Source of the DNA: Rhodococcus opacus
GTDB lineage: Bacteria; Actinomycetota; Actinomycetes; Mycobacteriales; Mycobacteriaceae
Reading direction: 5' to 3'
Length of the DNA: 64,000 nt
NCBI RefSeq assembly: GCF_012396235.1
Contig: NZ_JAAXPA010000007.1
Span: 124,001 to 188,000 of the forward strand
The notes beneath the pieces were generated by a model, which saw only the letters and a list, made by a program, of their open reading frames with translations, did no database searches and was not told the origin of the DNA. The position numbers were made by a program, and so were the translations under genes. Positions 42,369 through 50,798 of this stretch are shown piece after piece (the stretch's first letter is position 1; every line of letters starts with the position of its first letter).

Positions 42369-43394
42369 TTACAGGCGGAAGTCCGTCGATGCCCGCTCGA
42401 CGAGTTCCGGAGCCAGCCGCTCGGACGTCACCTCGGCGCCGCCCAGCAGTTCGACGAGTTTCTGGACGCTGCGCCGGCCCATTGCGTGCATCGGTGACCG
42501 GATCGTCGTCAGGGCGACGGTGATCTCGGCGGACAGCGGAATGTCGTTGTAGCCGATCACCGCGACGTCCCGGCCCACTTCGCGTCCCGCGTCGCGCAGG
42601 GCGCCGTACGCACCGATCGCCGCGAAGTCGTTGGTTGCGAAGATCGCCGTCAGGCCGGGCTCGCGGGCGAGCAGTTCCACTGCGCCGAGACGTCCGCCTG
42701 CCGCGTCGAATCCGGTGTAGACGATGTTCGCCTCGGGCACGGGACATCCTGCCGACGCGAAGGTTTCGGCGAATCCGCCGGATCGGTCGACGGTGGTGCT
42801 GGCGAACGGTAGACCGGCGATGACGCCCACCCGCTCGTGGCCGCGGTCGAGGAGGTGTCGGGCGGCGAGGGCGCCACCTGTTCGATCGTCGCAGGTCACC
42901 GACGGGTACTCGCCCGAGCGTCGGGAGACGAGCACGAACGGTGTTCCCCGTTCGGCGACGCTGTCGAGGAAGCGGTGGTCCATGTGCGCGTCACCGAAGA
43001 TGAGTCCGTCCACTCGCCGGGCGAGGAGCATGTCGGTGCGTGCGGACTGATTGTCCGGATCGTCGAGGGAGTTCGTGACGAACGTGGACAGGCCGGCCTC
43101 CTCGGCCGCTTCCTCGATCCCCTCGTACACGGTGGCGAGCACGTAGTCGGACAGCCTGGGGACGAGGACGCCGATGAGGTTGCTGCGGTTGGTGCGCAAA
43201 CTCGCGGCGTGCGGGTTCGGCCGGTAGCCGAGACTGTCCGCTAGCGCGCGGATGCGTTCGGTGGTGGCGGCCGACGCGGCGCGTACTCCGGGTTCGGTGG
43301 TTCCGTTCAGCACACGCGACACCGTCGAGACATGGACGCCCAGCTCGTCGGCGATCAGGCGCAGCGTGGCGCGCGGCTTCTTCGGATTCCCCAC
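42369..43394 (-). CDS. LacI-family transcriptional regulator
   Basis: A 341-residue LacI regulator. The HTH and hinge are LRLIADELGVHVSTVSRVLNGT...RPNPHAASLRT, followed by a periplasmic-binding-like effector domain (NLIGVLVPRLSDYV to AVIGYNDIPLSAEI). The GTG at 43394 is preferred because AAGGA lies 8 bases upstream. It is divergent from the asparaginase operon, whose promoter carries two LacI-type palindromes, so it is almost certainly that operon's repressor. Confidence 0.93.
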   Translation of the reverse strand: MGNPKKPRATLRLIADELGVHVSTVSRVLNGTTEPGVRAASAATTERIRALADSLGYRPNPHAASLRTNRSNLIGVLVPRLSDYVLATVYEGIEEAAEEAGLSTFVTNSLDDPDNQSARTDMLLARRVDGLIFGDAHMDHRFLDSVAERGTPFVLVSRRSGEYPSVTCDDRTGGALAARHLLDRGHERVGVIAGLPFASTTVDRSGGFAETFASAGCPVPEANIVYTGFDAAGGRLGAVELLAREPGLTAIFATNDFAAIGAYGALRDAGREVGRDVAVIGYNDIPLSAEITVALTTIRSPMHAMGRRSVQKLVELLGGAEVTSERLAPELVERASTDFRL

Positions 43395-43447
43395 GATGTC
43401 GATCCTTCCACGTCGTGTAAACGCTGTGAAACGTATCCCGGGCCCTC

Positions 43448-43477
43448 TTGACACGTGGCCGCCGTCACGATTCTAAT
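43448..43477 (+). promoter_or_regulatory. promoter of the asparaginase operon
   Basis: TTGACA (43448-43453) followed at 18 bases by TCTAAT (43472-43477) forms a good housekeeping-type promoter on the + strand, just before the LacI operators. Confidence 0.7.
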
Positions 43478-43482
43478 GAACC

Positions 43483-43505
43483 CAAACGTTTGAGCCAAAC
43501 GTTTG
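43483..43505. promoter_or_regulatory. tandem LacI-family operators
   Basis: CAAACGTTTG occurs twice (43483-43492 and 43496-43505) as perfect palindromes 13 bases apart. They lie just after the -10 box and about 20 bases before the asparaginase start. The central CG palindrome is typical of LacI/GalR-family operators. Confidence 0.85.
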
Positions 43506-43524
43506 CGCAACCCGAAGGGAAGTC

Positions 43525-44544
43525 ATGAGCAAGGTTGTCGTGCTGGGCACGGGCGGGACCATCGCGTCCCGGAACGACCCGGCCGGAAAGGCCGTGGCCT
43601 CCGATCACGTGTCGGCGTTACTGGACGCCGCGGGCACGTCCGCTCCGGCGGACGTCGAGATCGAGGGCCGCGACATACTCACCACGGGTAGCTACCTGCT
43701 GACACCGGCCGATCAACTCGTCATCGTGCGCGAAATCGTGGCCGCACTCCGCGACCCGTCCGTGTCCGGCGTGGTGGTCACGCACGGAACGGACACGATG
43801 GAGGAGACCGCGTACCTGCACGATCTCCTCCACGGCGATCCGCGTCCGGTCGTGTTCACCGGTGCGCAGATCACGGCGGGCGAGCCGGACTCCGACGGGC
43901 CGCGCAACCTGCGGGACGCGATCACCGTTGCCGCCGACCACCGCGCCCACGACCTCGGCACGACGATCGCGTTCGCCGGCCGGCTGTTCACGGCCGCGGG
44001 GACGCGCAAGAGACACACCACCGCACTGGACGCGTTCGACAACGGCGCGACCGGACCTCTCGGCCGGATCGTCGACGGAGTCCTGACGCTCTTCGCCAGA
44101 CCGGTTCGTCCCCAGCCTCTTCCGATACCGGACGCGCTCCCCCGGGTCGACATCGTGGCCGTGCACCCAGGCGCCGACCGGGCCCTGCTCGACGCCGCCG
44201 TCGACGCGGGTTCCCGGGGAATCGTGCTGGAGGCGACGGGGATCGGCAACGCGAACAAGACGTTCGTGGACGGAGCCCGCGACTGCGTCGCGGCCGGAAT
44301 CCCGGTGGTCGTGGCCACGCGCGTCGCTGACGGAGACATCGTTCCCCGCTACGGAAACGGTGGCGGCGCCGACCTCGCCGAGGTCGGCGCGCTCACTGCC
44401 GGTCTCCTGCGGCCGGCGCAGGCCCGGGTTCTGCTCGCCGCGGCAGTCGCCGTGTCCTCCCCCTCGGACGTCGCCGACCTCGTCCGCACCCATACCCACC
44501 CCACCGTGGTGCCGCACGCCACGGCGAACCAGACCGACAAGTAG
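43525..44544 (+). CDS. asparaginase
   Basis: A 339-residue asparaginase/glutaminase-family amidohydrolase. The first catalytic Thr is in [11 protein letters not shown], and the second triad is in [16 protein letters not shown]. There is no signal peptide, so the enzyme is cytoplasmic. The ribosome site GAAGGGAAG precedes the ATG. It is first in the LacI-controlled operon with a deacetylase/imidase-like gene, an MFS carrier and two SDRs, so the natural substrate may be an amide intermediate and not asparagine itself. Confidence 0.92.
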   Translation: MSKVVVLGTGGTIASRNDPAGKAVASDHVSALLDAAGTSAPADVEIEGRDILTTGSYLLTPADQLVIVREIVAALRDPSVSGVVVTHGTDTMEETAYLHDLLHGDPRPVVFTGAQITAGEPDSDGPRNLRDAITVAADHRAHDLGTTIAFAGRLFTAAGTRKRHTTALDAFDNGATGPLGRIVDGVLTLFARPVRPQPLPIPDALPRVDIVAVHPGADRALLDAAVDAGSRGIVLEATGIGNANKTFVDGARDCVAAGIPVVVATRVADGDIVPRYGNGGGADLAEVGALTAGLLRPAQARVLLAAAVAVSSPSDVADLVRTHTHPTVVPHATANQTDK

Positions 44545-44555
44545 GAGAGGTACGC

Positions 44556-45437
44556 ATGTCCAAGAAGATCTACGTCAACTTCGGAGTCGACGTCGACGCC
44601 GTCGCAGGATGGCTCGGCTCGTACGGCGGAGAAGACTCCCCCGGCGACATCTCCCGCGGCATGTTCGCCGGTGAGGTGGGCGTGCCTCGCCTGGTGAAGA
44701 TGTTCGACAAGTACGACATCACCACCTCCTGGTTCGTGCCCGGCCACTCCATCGAAACGTTCCCCCGCGAAATCGAGCAGGTCGTCGCGGCCGGGCACGA
44801 GATCGGCATCCACGGATACAGCCACGAGAACCCGATCGCGATGACGCGCCAGCAGGAAACCGACATCCTCGATCGCAGTATCGAACTGATCGAATCGTTC
44901 ACCGGCAGCAAGCCCACCGGATACACGGCGCCGTGGTGGGAATTCTCCAAGGTCACCAACGAACTGCTCATCGAGCGTGGCGTCAAGTACGACCACTCCC
45001 TCATGCACAACGACTTCACGCCGTACTACGTGCGCGTCGGCGATTCCTGGTCGAAGATCGACTACAGCCAGCCGGCCGAGACGTGGATGAAGCCGCTCGT
45101 GCGCGGCCAGGAGACCGATCTGGTGGAGATCCCAGCCAACTGGCTGCTCGACGATCTCCCGCCGCAGATGTTCATCAAGTCCAGCCCCAACAGCCACGGC
45201 TTCGTCAGCCCGCGGCACCTCGAGGAGATGTGGCGGGACCAGTTCGACTGGGTCTACCGCGAGATGGACTACGCGATCTTCCCCGTAACGATTCACCCCG
45301 ACGTGTCGGGCCGGCCGCAGTCGCTGCTGATGCTCGAACGCCTCATCGAGTACATCAACCAACACGACGGCGTCGAGTGGGTGACGTTCGACCACATGGT
45401 GAACGACTTCAAGGAACGCTTCCCGCGTCAGAGCTGA
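44556..45437 (+). CDS. polysaccharide-deacetylase-fold hydrolase, possibly imidase-like
   Basis: A 293-residue NodB-fold protein. Metal or catalytic positions are visible as the N-terminal FGVDVDAV and the [10 protein letters not shown] motif, with Arg/Trp-rich [10 protein letters not shown] following. Fold and length fit the branch that includes PuuE-type allantoinases, HpPgdA and cyclic-imide hydrolases more than chitin deacetylases, and there is no signal peptide. With an asparaginase-family amidase next to it, I infer hydrolysis of a cyclic amide or imide to a half-amide. Confidence 0.8.
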   Translation: MSKKIYVNFGVDVDAVAGWLGSYGGEDSPGDISRGMFAGEVGVPRLVKMFDKYDITTSWFVPGHSIETFPREIEQVVAAGHEIGIHGYSHENPIAMTRQQETDILDRSIELIESFTGSKPTGYTAPWWEFSKVTNELLIERGVKYDHSLMHNDFTPYYVRVGDSWSKIDYSQPAETWMKPLVRGQETDLVEIPANWLLDDLPPQMFIKSSPNSHGFVSPRHLEEMWRDQFDWVYREMDYAIFPVTIHPDVSGRPQSLLMLERLIEYINQHDGVEWVTFDHMVNDFKERFPRQS

Positions 45438-45438
45438 T

Positions 45439-45455
45439 CCACCGAAAGGCGGTGG
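45439..45455. other. small hairpin before the MFS gene
   Basis: CCACCG-AAAGG-CGGTGG can fold just after the deacetylase-like stop codon. It may help set expression of the downstream genes or protect the 3' end of the first two. Weak evidence. Confidence 0.35.
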
Positions 45456-45520
45456 GGTGCAGGCCCGCACTCCCACCGCCGCCCCCAGCATCCGACATCA
45501 TCAGTCCCGGAAGGACACCC

Positions 45521-46873
45521 ATGAGCCAGACAGCCGAGGGAATCCCAGTATCGCAAACCGGCGGTCCCACCAAGCAACTCCCCCGCTTCAGCATCCGCGA
45601 AACCCGTAAGTCCACGATCATCGCCTTCCTCGCCTGGACGGTCGCGGTGTACGACTTCATCCTGTTCGGAACCCTGCTCCCCCGGGTCAAGGAGGACTTC
45701 GGCTGGAGTTCCTCGCATGCGCTGCTCATCTCCACGTTCGTGAGCATCGGGACGGCGATCGTCGTGCTCGGCGTCGGCCCGCTCGTCGACCGGCTCGGGC
45801 GACGCAAGGGCATGATGATCACCGTCGGCGGCACGGCACTGTCCTCCGCCGCGACAGCCGCCTCGGGCGGTGCGTTCAGCCTCGTCGCCGCGAAGTCCAT
45901 CGGCGGCATGGGACTGTCCGAACAGGCCGTGAACGCCACGTATCTCAACGAGATCTACGCGGTCTCCGAGAGTGACGCCGTGCGCAAGCACCGCGGGTTC
46001 ATCTATTCGTTCGTCCAGACCGGATGGCCCCTCGGCGCACTCCTTGCCGCCGGATTCGTCGCCCTGATGGGTTCGATCGTGGGACCCGACGACTGGCGCA
46101 TCGTCTTTCTCGTCGCCACCCTCCCCGCCCTGATCATCGCGTTCGTCTGCGCACGGCTGAAGGAGTCGCCGCAGTTCGATCTCCAGGATCGGATTCGCCG
46201 GCTGCGCAAGGCCGGGAAGCCCGACGAGGCCCGGGTCCTGGCCGAGGAGTACGGTATCGAGCACTCCGAATCGAGCTCGCTCGCCCGGATCTTCCACGGC
46301 GCCAACCGTCGCAACACGATCGTCCTGTCGCTCGCGTGGATGGTCAACTGGTTCGGCATCCAGACGTTCAGTGTGCTGGGCACGACGGTCCTCGAGGACG
46401 GCAAGGGCTTCTCGGGCAACTTCACGCTGCTGCTCGTCGTGTTCGCCAACGTCGTCGGCATCTTCGGGTACCTCTTCCACGGCTGGGCGGGAGACCGATT
46501 CGGACGCCGCAACGCGATCGTGGGCGGCTGGATGGTCGGCGGAATCCTGTTCGCACTCATGCTGCTCGGGCCGTCGTCCGCGGCATTCGTCCTGCCCACC
46601 TACATGTTCGGCCTGTTCTTCCTCCTCGGTCCGTACTCGGCGATGAACTTCTTCATGGCCGAGTGCTACACCACCGATTGCCGCGCCACCGGTGCCACGT
46701 TCATCGGCGCCATGAGCCAACCGGGCGCGATCATCGGCGGCTTCCTCCTCACCGCCATGGTGTCGGCCAACGTGGGATTCGGTACCGCGGCGTTCTGGGT
46801 CGGCGCTCTCGGCACCTTCGCGTCCGGCCTCGTGATGCTGTTCGCCAAGAAGGTCGCGATCACCGCCGGATAG
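45521..46873 (+). CDS. MFS transporter, 12 TM
   Basis: A 450-residue major facilitator with about 12 helices. Motif A-like DRLGRRKGMMITVGG follows TM2 and is repeated as GDRFGRRNAIVGGW in the second half; the TM1 segment (AWTVAVYDFILFGTLLPRV) has a charged Asp. It resembles metabolite:H+ symporters of the sugar-acid/aromatic-acid type rather than drug exporters. Lying in the LacI operon, it probably imports the operon's substrate. Confidence 0.9.
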   Translation: MSQTAEGIPVSQTGGPTKQLPRFSIRETRKSTIIAFLAWTVAVYDFILFGTLLPRVKEDFGWSSSHALLISTFVSIGTAIVVLGVGPLVDRLGRRKGMMITVGGTALSSAATAASGGAFSLVAAKSIGGMGLSEQAVNATYLNEIYAVSESDAVRKHRGFIYSFVQTGWPLGALLAAGFVALMGSIVGPDDWRIVFLVATLPALIIAFVCARLKESPQFDLQDRIRRLRKAGKPDEARVLAEEYGIEHSESSSLARIFHGANRRNTIVLSLAWMVNWFGIQTFSVLGTTVLEDGKGFSGNFTLLLVVFANVVGIFGYLFHGWAGDRFGRRNAIVGGWMVGGILFALMLLGPSSAAFVLPTYMFGLFFLLGPYSAMNFFMAECYTTDCRATGATFIGAMSQPGAIIGGFLLTAMVSANVGFGTAAFWVGALGTFASGLVMLFAKKVAITAG

Positions 46874-46904
46874 CGGTGTACCACGCACTACGACAGGAAC
46901 TTTC

Positions 46905-47687
46905 ATGCACAATCCGTACGACAATCTGAAGGACCGGGTCGCCGTCGTCACCGGCGCGGCCAGCGGCATCGGCCGCGAGACCGCGGTCGCGTTGGCCGAG
47001 GTGGGTGTCCGGGTGGTCATCGGCACCTTCCCCGGCGACCCCCACGACCCGAAAGAGACGCTGCGTCGCGTCGAGAGCGTCGGCGGCGACGGCGTGATCC
47101 ACGACGTCGACGTGCGGTCCACCAGCGAGGTCGAGGCGTTCACCGACCGGGCACTGACGGAATGGGGGCGGCTCGACTTCGCCGTCGCGAACGCCGGTGT
47201 CCTACGCAAGAACGCGATCGCCGAACTCGACGACGCCGCCTGGTCCGACATGCTGCAGGTCGATCTCACCGGTGTGATGCGGACCCTGCGCGCCGCCGCC
47301 ACCCGCATCGACGGGCCGGGCTCGCTGATCTCCATCTCCTCGATCGCGGGCGGCGTCTACGGGTGGGGCGAGCACGCGCACTACTCGGCCGCCAAGGCCG
47401 GCGTGCTCGGACTCAGCCGCGCCCTCGCCGTCGAACTCGCGCCGCGCGGGATCCGCTCCAACGCCATCGTTCCGGGACTGATCGAGACTCCGCAGTCGTC
47501 CGATCCGGTCAATTCACTCGGCCCCGACGGTCTGGTGGCGGCCGGGGCGAAGATTCCGTGGGGACGTGTCGGGACGGCCGCCGAGATCGCAACCGTCATC
47601 CGGTTCCTCGTCAGCGACGACTCACGCTATCTCACCGGGCAGTCCATCGTCGTCGACGGCGGCCTCACCACCAAGATGCAGGACTAG
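46905..47687 (+). CDS. short-chain dehydrogenase/reductase
   Basis: A 260-residue SDR with cofactor loop TGAASGIGRETAVAL, NAGVL, catalytic Ser (SISSIAGG) and Tyr-x3-Lys (HYSAAKAG). The C-terminus SGQSIVVDGG-like ending (TGQSIVVDGGLTTKM) is standard. It follows the MFS gene by 31 bases in the LacI-controlled operon and is followed by a second SDR 10 bases later; the two may act on successive hydroxyls or as alternative reductases. Confidence 0.92.
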   Translation: MHNPYDNLKDRVAVVTGAASGIGRETAVALAEVGVRVVIGTFPGDPHDPKETLRRVESVGGDGVIHDVDVRSTSEVEAFTDRALTEWGRLDFAVANAGVLRKNAIAELDDAAWSDMLQVDLTGVMRTLRAAATRIDGPGSLISISSIAGGVYGWGEHAHYSAAKAGVLGLSRALAVELAPRGIRSNAIVPGLIETPQSSDPVNSLGPDGLVAAGAKIPWGRVGTAAEIATVIRFLVSDDSRYLTGQSIVVDGGLTTKMQD

Positions 47688-47697
47688 GAGAACGATC

Positions 47698-48435
47698 ATG
47701 GGAGTTCTGGACGGTAGACGGGCGCTGGTCGCGGGCGGAGCCAGCGGTATCGGCCGCGCGATCGCCGAGGCGTATCTCGCCGAGGGCGCAGACGTGGTGA
47801 TCGCCGACGTCGACGAAGCGGCGGCGCAGCTGACGGCGAAAGAACTCGGGGCCGCGGCCGCCGTCCGAGTCGACGTCGCGAACGAGGAGTCGGTGCGCGC
47901 GGCCTACGCAGGCGCCGTCGAAGCACTCGGACGCGTGGACGTGCTCGTCAACTCCGCGGGGATCCTCGAGGAATCCGAGCTCGCCGACATGTCACTCGAC
48001 ATGTGGCGCCGCACGATCGACATCGACCTGACCGGGATGTTCCTGATGTGCCGGGCTGCTGTTCCGGCGATGGTGGCCGCGGGTGAGGGACGCATCGTCA
48101 ACATCGCGTCGCAACTCGGGATCAAGGGCGGGGTGGGACTCGCGCACTACGCGGCCGCGAAAGCCGGGGCGATCGCGCTCACCAAATCGCTGGCACTCGA
48201 AGTGTCGCGGCACAACGTCCTGGTCAACGCCATCGCGCCGGGTCCGATCGAGACCCCGCTCGTCGACGGCATCACCGAGGACTGGAAGGTCGCCAAGCGG
48301 GCGGAACTGCCCCTGGGCCGATTCGGACTACCCCGGGAGGTGGCACCCACCGCCGTGCTCCTCGCGTCCGACCCCGGCGGGAACCTGTACGTGGGCCAGA
48401 CCCTCGGCCCGAATAGCGGGGACGTGATGCCCTGA
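47698..48435 (+). CDS. short-chain dehydrogenase/reductase
   Basis: A 245-residue SDR: cofactor loop AGGASGIGRAIAEAY, NSAGIL in place of NNAG, catalytic Ser (NIASQLG) and Tyr-x3-Lys (HYAAAKAG). Its C-terminal end is slightly shortened (VGQTLGPNSGDVMP). An AGGAGAACGATC leader precedes the ATG. The stop overlaps the start of the next gene (TGATG). Confidence 0.92.
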   Translation: MGVLDGRRALVAGGASGIGRAIAEAYLAEGADVVIADVDEAAAQLTAKELGAAAAVRVDVANEESVRAAYAGAVEALGRVDVLVNSAGILEESELADMSLDMWRRTIDIDLTGMFLMCRAAVPAMVAAGEGRIVNIASQLGIKGGVGLAHYAAAKAGAIALTKSLALEVSRHNVLVNAIAPGPIETPLVDGITEDWKVAKRAELPLGRFGLPREVAPTAVLLASDPGGNLYVGQTLGPNSGDVMP

Positions 48436-49073
48436 TGTGTGGCGGATGCCCGGGAGCGAAGGCGGGCGACTGGCTGAGCCCGGTCATCCGCACACACACT
48501 CAGCGGGAGGCGGTGGCCAGGCTCGTCGGGTCGGCCGCGGCGCGGGTCCGCTCCACCCCTAGCGGCTGGACCGTGGCCTCGCCCACCGGGCGGACGATCG
48601 TCGCGGCGACGATGACCGAACTGTGGTCGGGCCTGCTGGCGTGCGGGCAACCCGAGCCCGCGTGGGAAGGCGTGCGTCTGCCCGAGTCGTTCGACGAGCC
48701 GGAGCCGCTCCCCGACCGGCGGACACCCCTGTCGGTAACCGCCGACACGCGTGCCCTGGCCCGGCAGCAGGTCGAGCAACATCTCGCCGCGCCCCACTGC
48801 TTCCACGTGCGAGTCGCCGAGGTGCACGACGGCACGGGAACATCCACCGCGGTCCTCGAATTCGACTCCGCCACCCGCGGCGCGATCGTGCTGTCCGGCA
48901 TGCTGGCCCACGGCCACGGAGACGGACGCGGCCTGGATGCCCGCATCGCGCTGGCCGACTCGGTGGTCACCCTCCAGACCTGGGACGGGCACGGGCTCGG
49001 ATTCTCCGTCGAGCGGAACGTCCAGTCTTCGTCCGCCGTCCGCGAGCGGGGTGTATACCCGGAGAGAGGATGA
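48435..49073 (+). CDS. uncharacterised protein with N-terminal CGGCPG motif
   Basis: A 212-residue soluble protein that I do not recognise. It opens MCGGCPGAKAGDWLSP, a CxxC motif that could bind metal. A central segment AAATMTELWSGLLACG is followed by a C-terminal beta-rich domain with a His/Gly-rich loop (LAHGHGDGRGLDARI). The start overlaps the SDR stop (TGATG), so it is translationally coupled to the LacI operon, although it could equally relate to the hydrogenase genes downstream. No signal peptide. Confidence 0.6.
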   Translation: MCGGCPGAKAGDWLSPVIRTHTQREAVARLVGSAAARVRSTPSGWTVASPTGRTIVAATMTELWSGLLACGQPEPAWEGVRLPESFDEPEPLPDRRTPLSVTADTRALARQQVEQHLAAPHCFHVRVAEVHDGTGTSTAVLEFDSATRGAIVLSGMLAHGHGDGRGLDARIALADSVVTLQTWDGHGLGFSVERNVQSSSAVRERGVYPERG

Positions 49074-49099
49074 TGTCCCCCACCTGACGGAGTGTCGAG

Positions 49100-49891
49100 A
49101 TGGCCCTTCTCTCCGAGATCGTCGTGGACACCGAAGGCGACAGCCGGGTAGTGGTCCTGTATCCCGTGATGTGGCTGTTCATCGCGGTCCTGGTCACGTT
49201 CGTCGTCACCCGGACCATCACCCGCCGTATCCGGGCGCGATCGGGAGCGGCGCCCACGGACGACGGCGCGGAGTCGGGGGGCGGTCTGATCAACGACATC
49301 ACCGTCGGCGGTGTGCACCTGCATCACCAGGTTTTCGGGATCCTGTTCATGACGCTGGCCGGGCTGGCATTGATCGCCACCACCCCGGAGGGCACCGCGC
49401 TCAACGTCTTCGCCGCCCTCTTCGGCGTCGGCCTCGCGCTCACGTTCGACGAGTTCGCGCTGTGGGTGCACCTCGACGACGTGTACTGGAGCACGTCCGG
49501 CCGGAAGTCGGTGGACGCGATCTTCTGCGCGCTCATGATCACCGGTCTGATGATCGGGGGCGCCGAACTCGTGACCGGCCGGATCGGCACCCCGGAGTGG
49601 TGGTCGTCGATCGGCTATCTGGCCATCTCCCTCGCCGTCTCGGTGATCTGCCTGCTCAAGGGCAAGTTCGTCACGGGGATCGTGGGGATCGTGTTCCAGC
49701 CGGTGGCGATCATCGGCGCCATCCGCCTGGCCAAGCCCGACTCGTGGTGGGCGATGCGCCGCTACCCGAACAAACCGCGCCGGATGGCGCGCGCCCAGTC
49801 GCGATTCGGCGAGCGCTACCACGCCCGCTGGAACCGGGCGCGCGACTTCGTCGCCGGACCACCGGATGTCCGTGAGGCGGGTATACGGTGA
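49100..49891 (+). CDS. integral membrane protein of unknown function
   Basis: A 263-residue membrane protein with about five to six helices: residues ~20-40, 78-95, 100-118, 140-160, 170-188 and 192-210. A conserved-looking HLHHQVFGIL segment and DEFALWVHLDDVYW supply acidic and His residues at membrane faces. The tail is basic and cytoplasmic. It resembles hypothetical membrane proteins found across Actinobacteria. It is convergent with the - strand hydrogenase operon, 9 bases away. Confidence 0.75.
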   Translation: MALLSEIVVDTEGDSRVVVLYPVMWLFIAVLVTFVVTRTITRRIRARSGAAPTDDGAESGGGLINDITVGGVHLHHQVFGILFMTLAGLALIATTPEGTALNVFAALFGVGLALTFDEFALWVHLDDVYWSTSGRKSVDAIFCALMITGLMIGGAELVTGRIGTPEWWSSIGYLAISLAVSVICLLKGKFVTGIVGIVFQPVAIIGAIRLAKPDSWWAMRRYPNKPRRMARAQSRFGERYHARWNRARDFVAGPPDVREAGIR

Positions 49892-49900
49892 TCTGCGCCG

Positions 49901-50155
49901 TCAGTCTTCGTCGGCCGTCCGCGACCGCCCCATCATCTCCAGCCCGGCCATCGCCTTCTCGGCGCCCGCCTCGTCCACCTTCTCCATGGCGAACCCCATG
50001 TGGATGACGATCCAGTCGCCCGGTTCCAGGCTGACGTCCTCGGGCAGCATGCCGACGTTCACCTTGCGCTGTTCGCCGACGACGTCGACGAGCGCGAGCT
50101 GGTTGCCGTAGCCCTCCAGCATGCGCACCACCTGACCGGGAATACCGAGACACAT
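49901..50155 (-). CDS. hypC: hydrogenase maturation chaperone HypC, second copy
   Basis: An 84-residue HypC/HybG protein starting MCLGIPGQVVRML with the essential Cys2, and GDWIVIHMGFAMEKVDE in the barrel. GGAGGG precedes the ATG. It is the last gene of the - strand hydrogenase operon, 3 bases after the maturation protease. Because it sits with the structural genes it may be the copy dedicated to the large subunit, while the one at 23841 serves HypDEF. Confidence 0.95.
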   Translation of the reverse strand: MCLGIPGQVVRMLEGYGNQLALVDVVGEQRKVNVGMLPEDVSLEPGDWIVIHMGFAMEKVDEAGAEKAMAGLEMMGRSRTADED

Positions 50156-50158
50156 GAT

Positions 50159-50671
50159 TCAGCCCTCCGTCGTGTCCGGTTGCAGCGTTGCCGCGGACTC
50201 GGACTCCAACAGTTGATCCACGATCTCGAACACCGTGTCGACGGCCGGGTCGACGGCGGCCTGGACCCGCGGTGAGAGCCCGATTCCCTCGGCGGTGTTC
50301 TCCACCTGGCAGCCGAGGACCACGGTTCGCGGCAGGGTTCCGCCGAGCGCGCGCAGACTCGCGAACACCGCCCCCGGATCCATGCTGTGCGCGTCCAGCG
50401 GCGCCGCCGCGGCGGTATCCGAACCCACCTCGAATGCCCTCAACGCCCCGGGCTCACCGCGGCCGGGCACCGCGTCCACCAGCAGGAGAGCGCCCCACCC
50501 GTCCAGCAGCTCGTAGGCCAGATGCGTTCCGCGAATGCCGAAATCGACAGCGCGGACTCCCGGCGGCAGCGACCTCCTCGCGACCGCGCGCAGCACCTCG
50601 GGACCGAAACCGTCGTCGCCGAAGAAGATGTTGCCCACACCGGCAACCAGAACCCGCCTGCCCACCGTCAC
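50159..50671 (-). CDS. hydrogenase maturation protease, HyaD/HupD type
   Basis: A 170-residue endopeptidase of the HyaD/HybD/HycI family, which removes the C-terminal peptide of the large subunit after nickel insertion. The family motif GVGNIFFGDDGFGPEVL supplies the first metal-binding acid, VDAVPG the second, and DAHSMDP the His. The GTG at 50671 opens the Rossmann-like fold. It is encoded between a 39-residue membrane protein and hypC. Confidence 0.92.
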   Translation of the reverse strand: MTVGRRVLVAGVGNIFFGDDGFGPEVLRAVARRSLPPGVRAVDFGIRGTHLAYELLDGWGALLLVDAVPGRGEPGALRAFEVGSDTAAAAPLDAHSMDPGAVFASLRALGGTLPRTVVLGCQVENTAEGIGLSPRVQAAVDPAVDTVFEIVDQLLESESAATLQPDTTEG

Positions 50672-50678
50672 GTGCGAC

Positions 50679-50798
50679 TCACATTTTCCGGATACGCAGA
50701 TATCGTCTGATGTCGGGAATCGCGATGACGGCGACCGCAACGCCCGCGACCACGACCAACGCCAGAGCCGCGGTGGTCATCTCTCCGAGAATCTTCAT
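50679..50798 (-). CDS. 39-residue membrane protein, DUF6893-like
   Basis: A tiny protein: a short N-terminal MKILGEM, one hydrophobic helix of about 20 residues (TTAALALVVVAGVAVAVIAI) and a basic end PDIRRYLRIRKM. The ATG overlaps the preceding stop (ATGA) and GGAAAGGA lies upstream, so it is a real coupled gene and not a chance frame. I recall similar small proteins (DUF6893) in actinobacterial hydrogenase operons. A membrane anchor or regulator for the hydrogenase is plausible. Confidence 0.78.
   Translation of the reverse strand: MKILGEMTTAALALVVVAGVAVAVIAIPDIRRYLRIRKM

Noticed and set aside
26089..49073. Island between hydrogenase halves considered as an integrated element
   Set aside because: No integrase, transposase, tRNA target or flanking direct repeats seen; composition is similar throughout.
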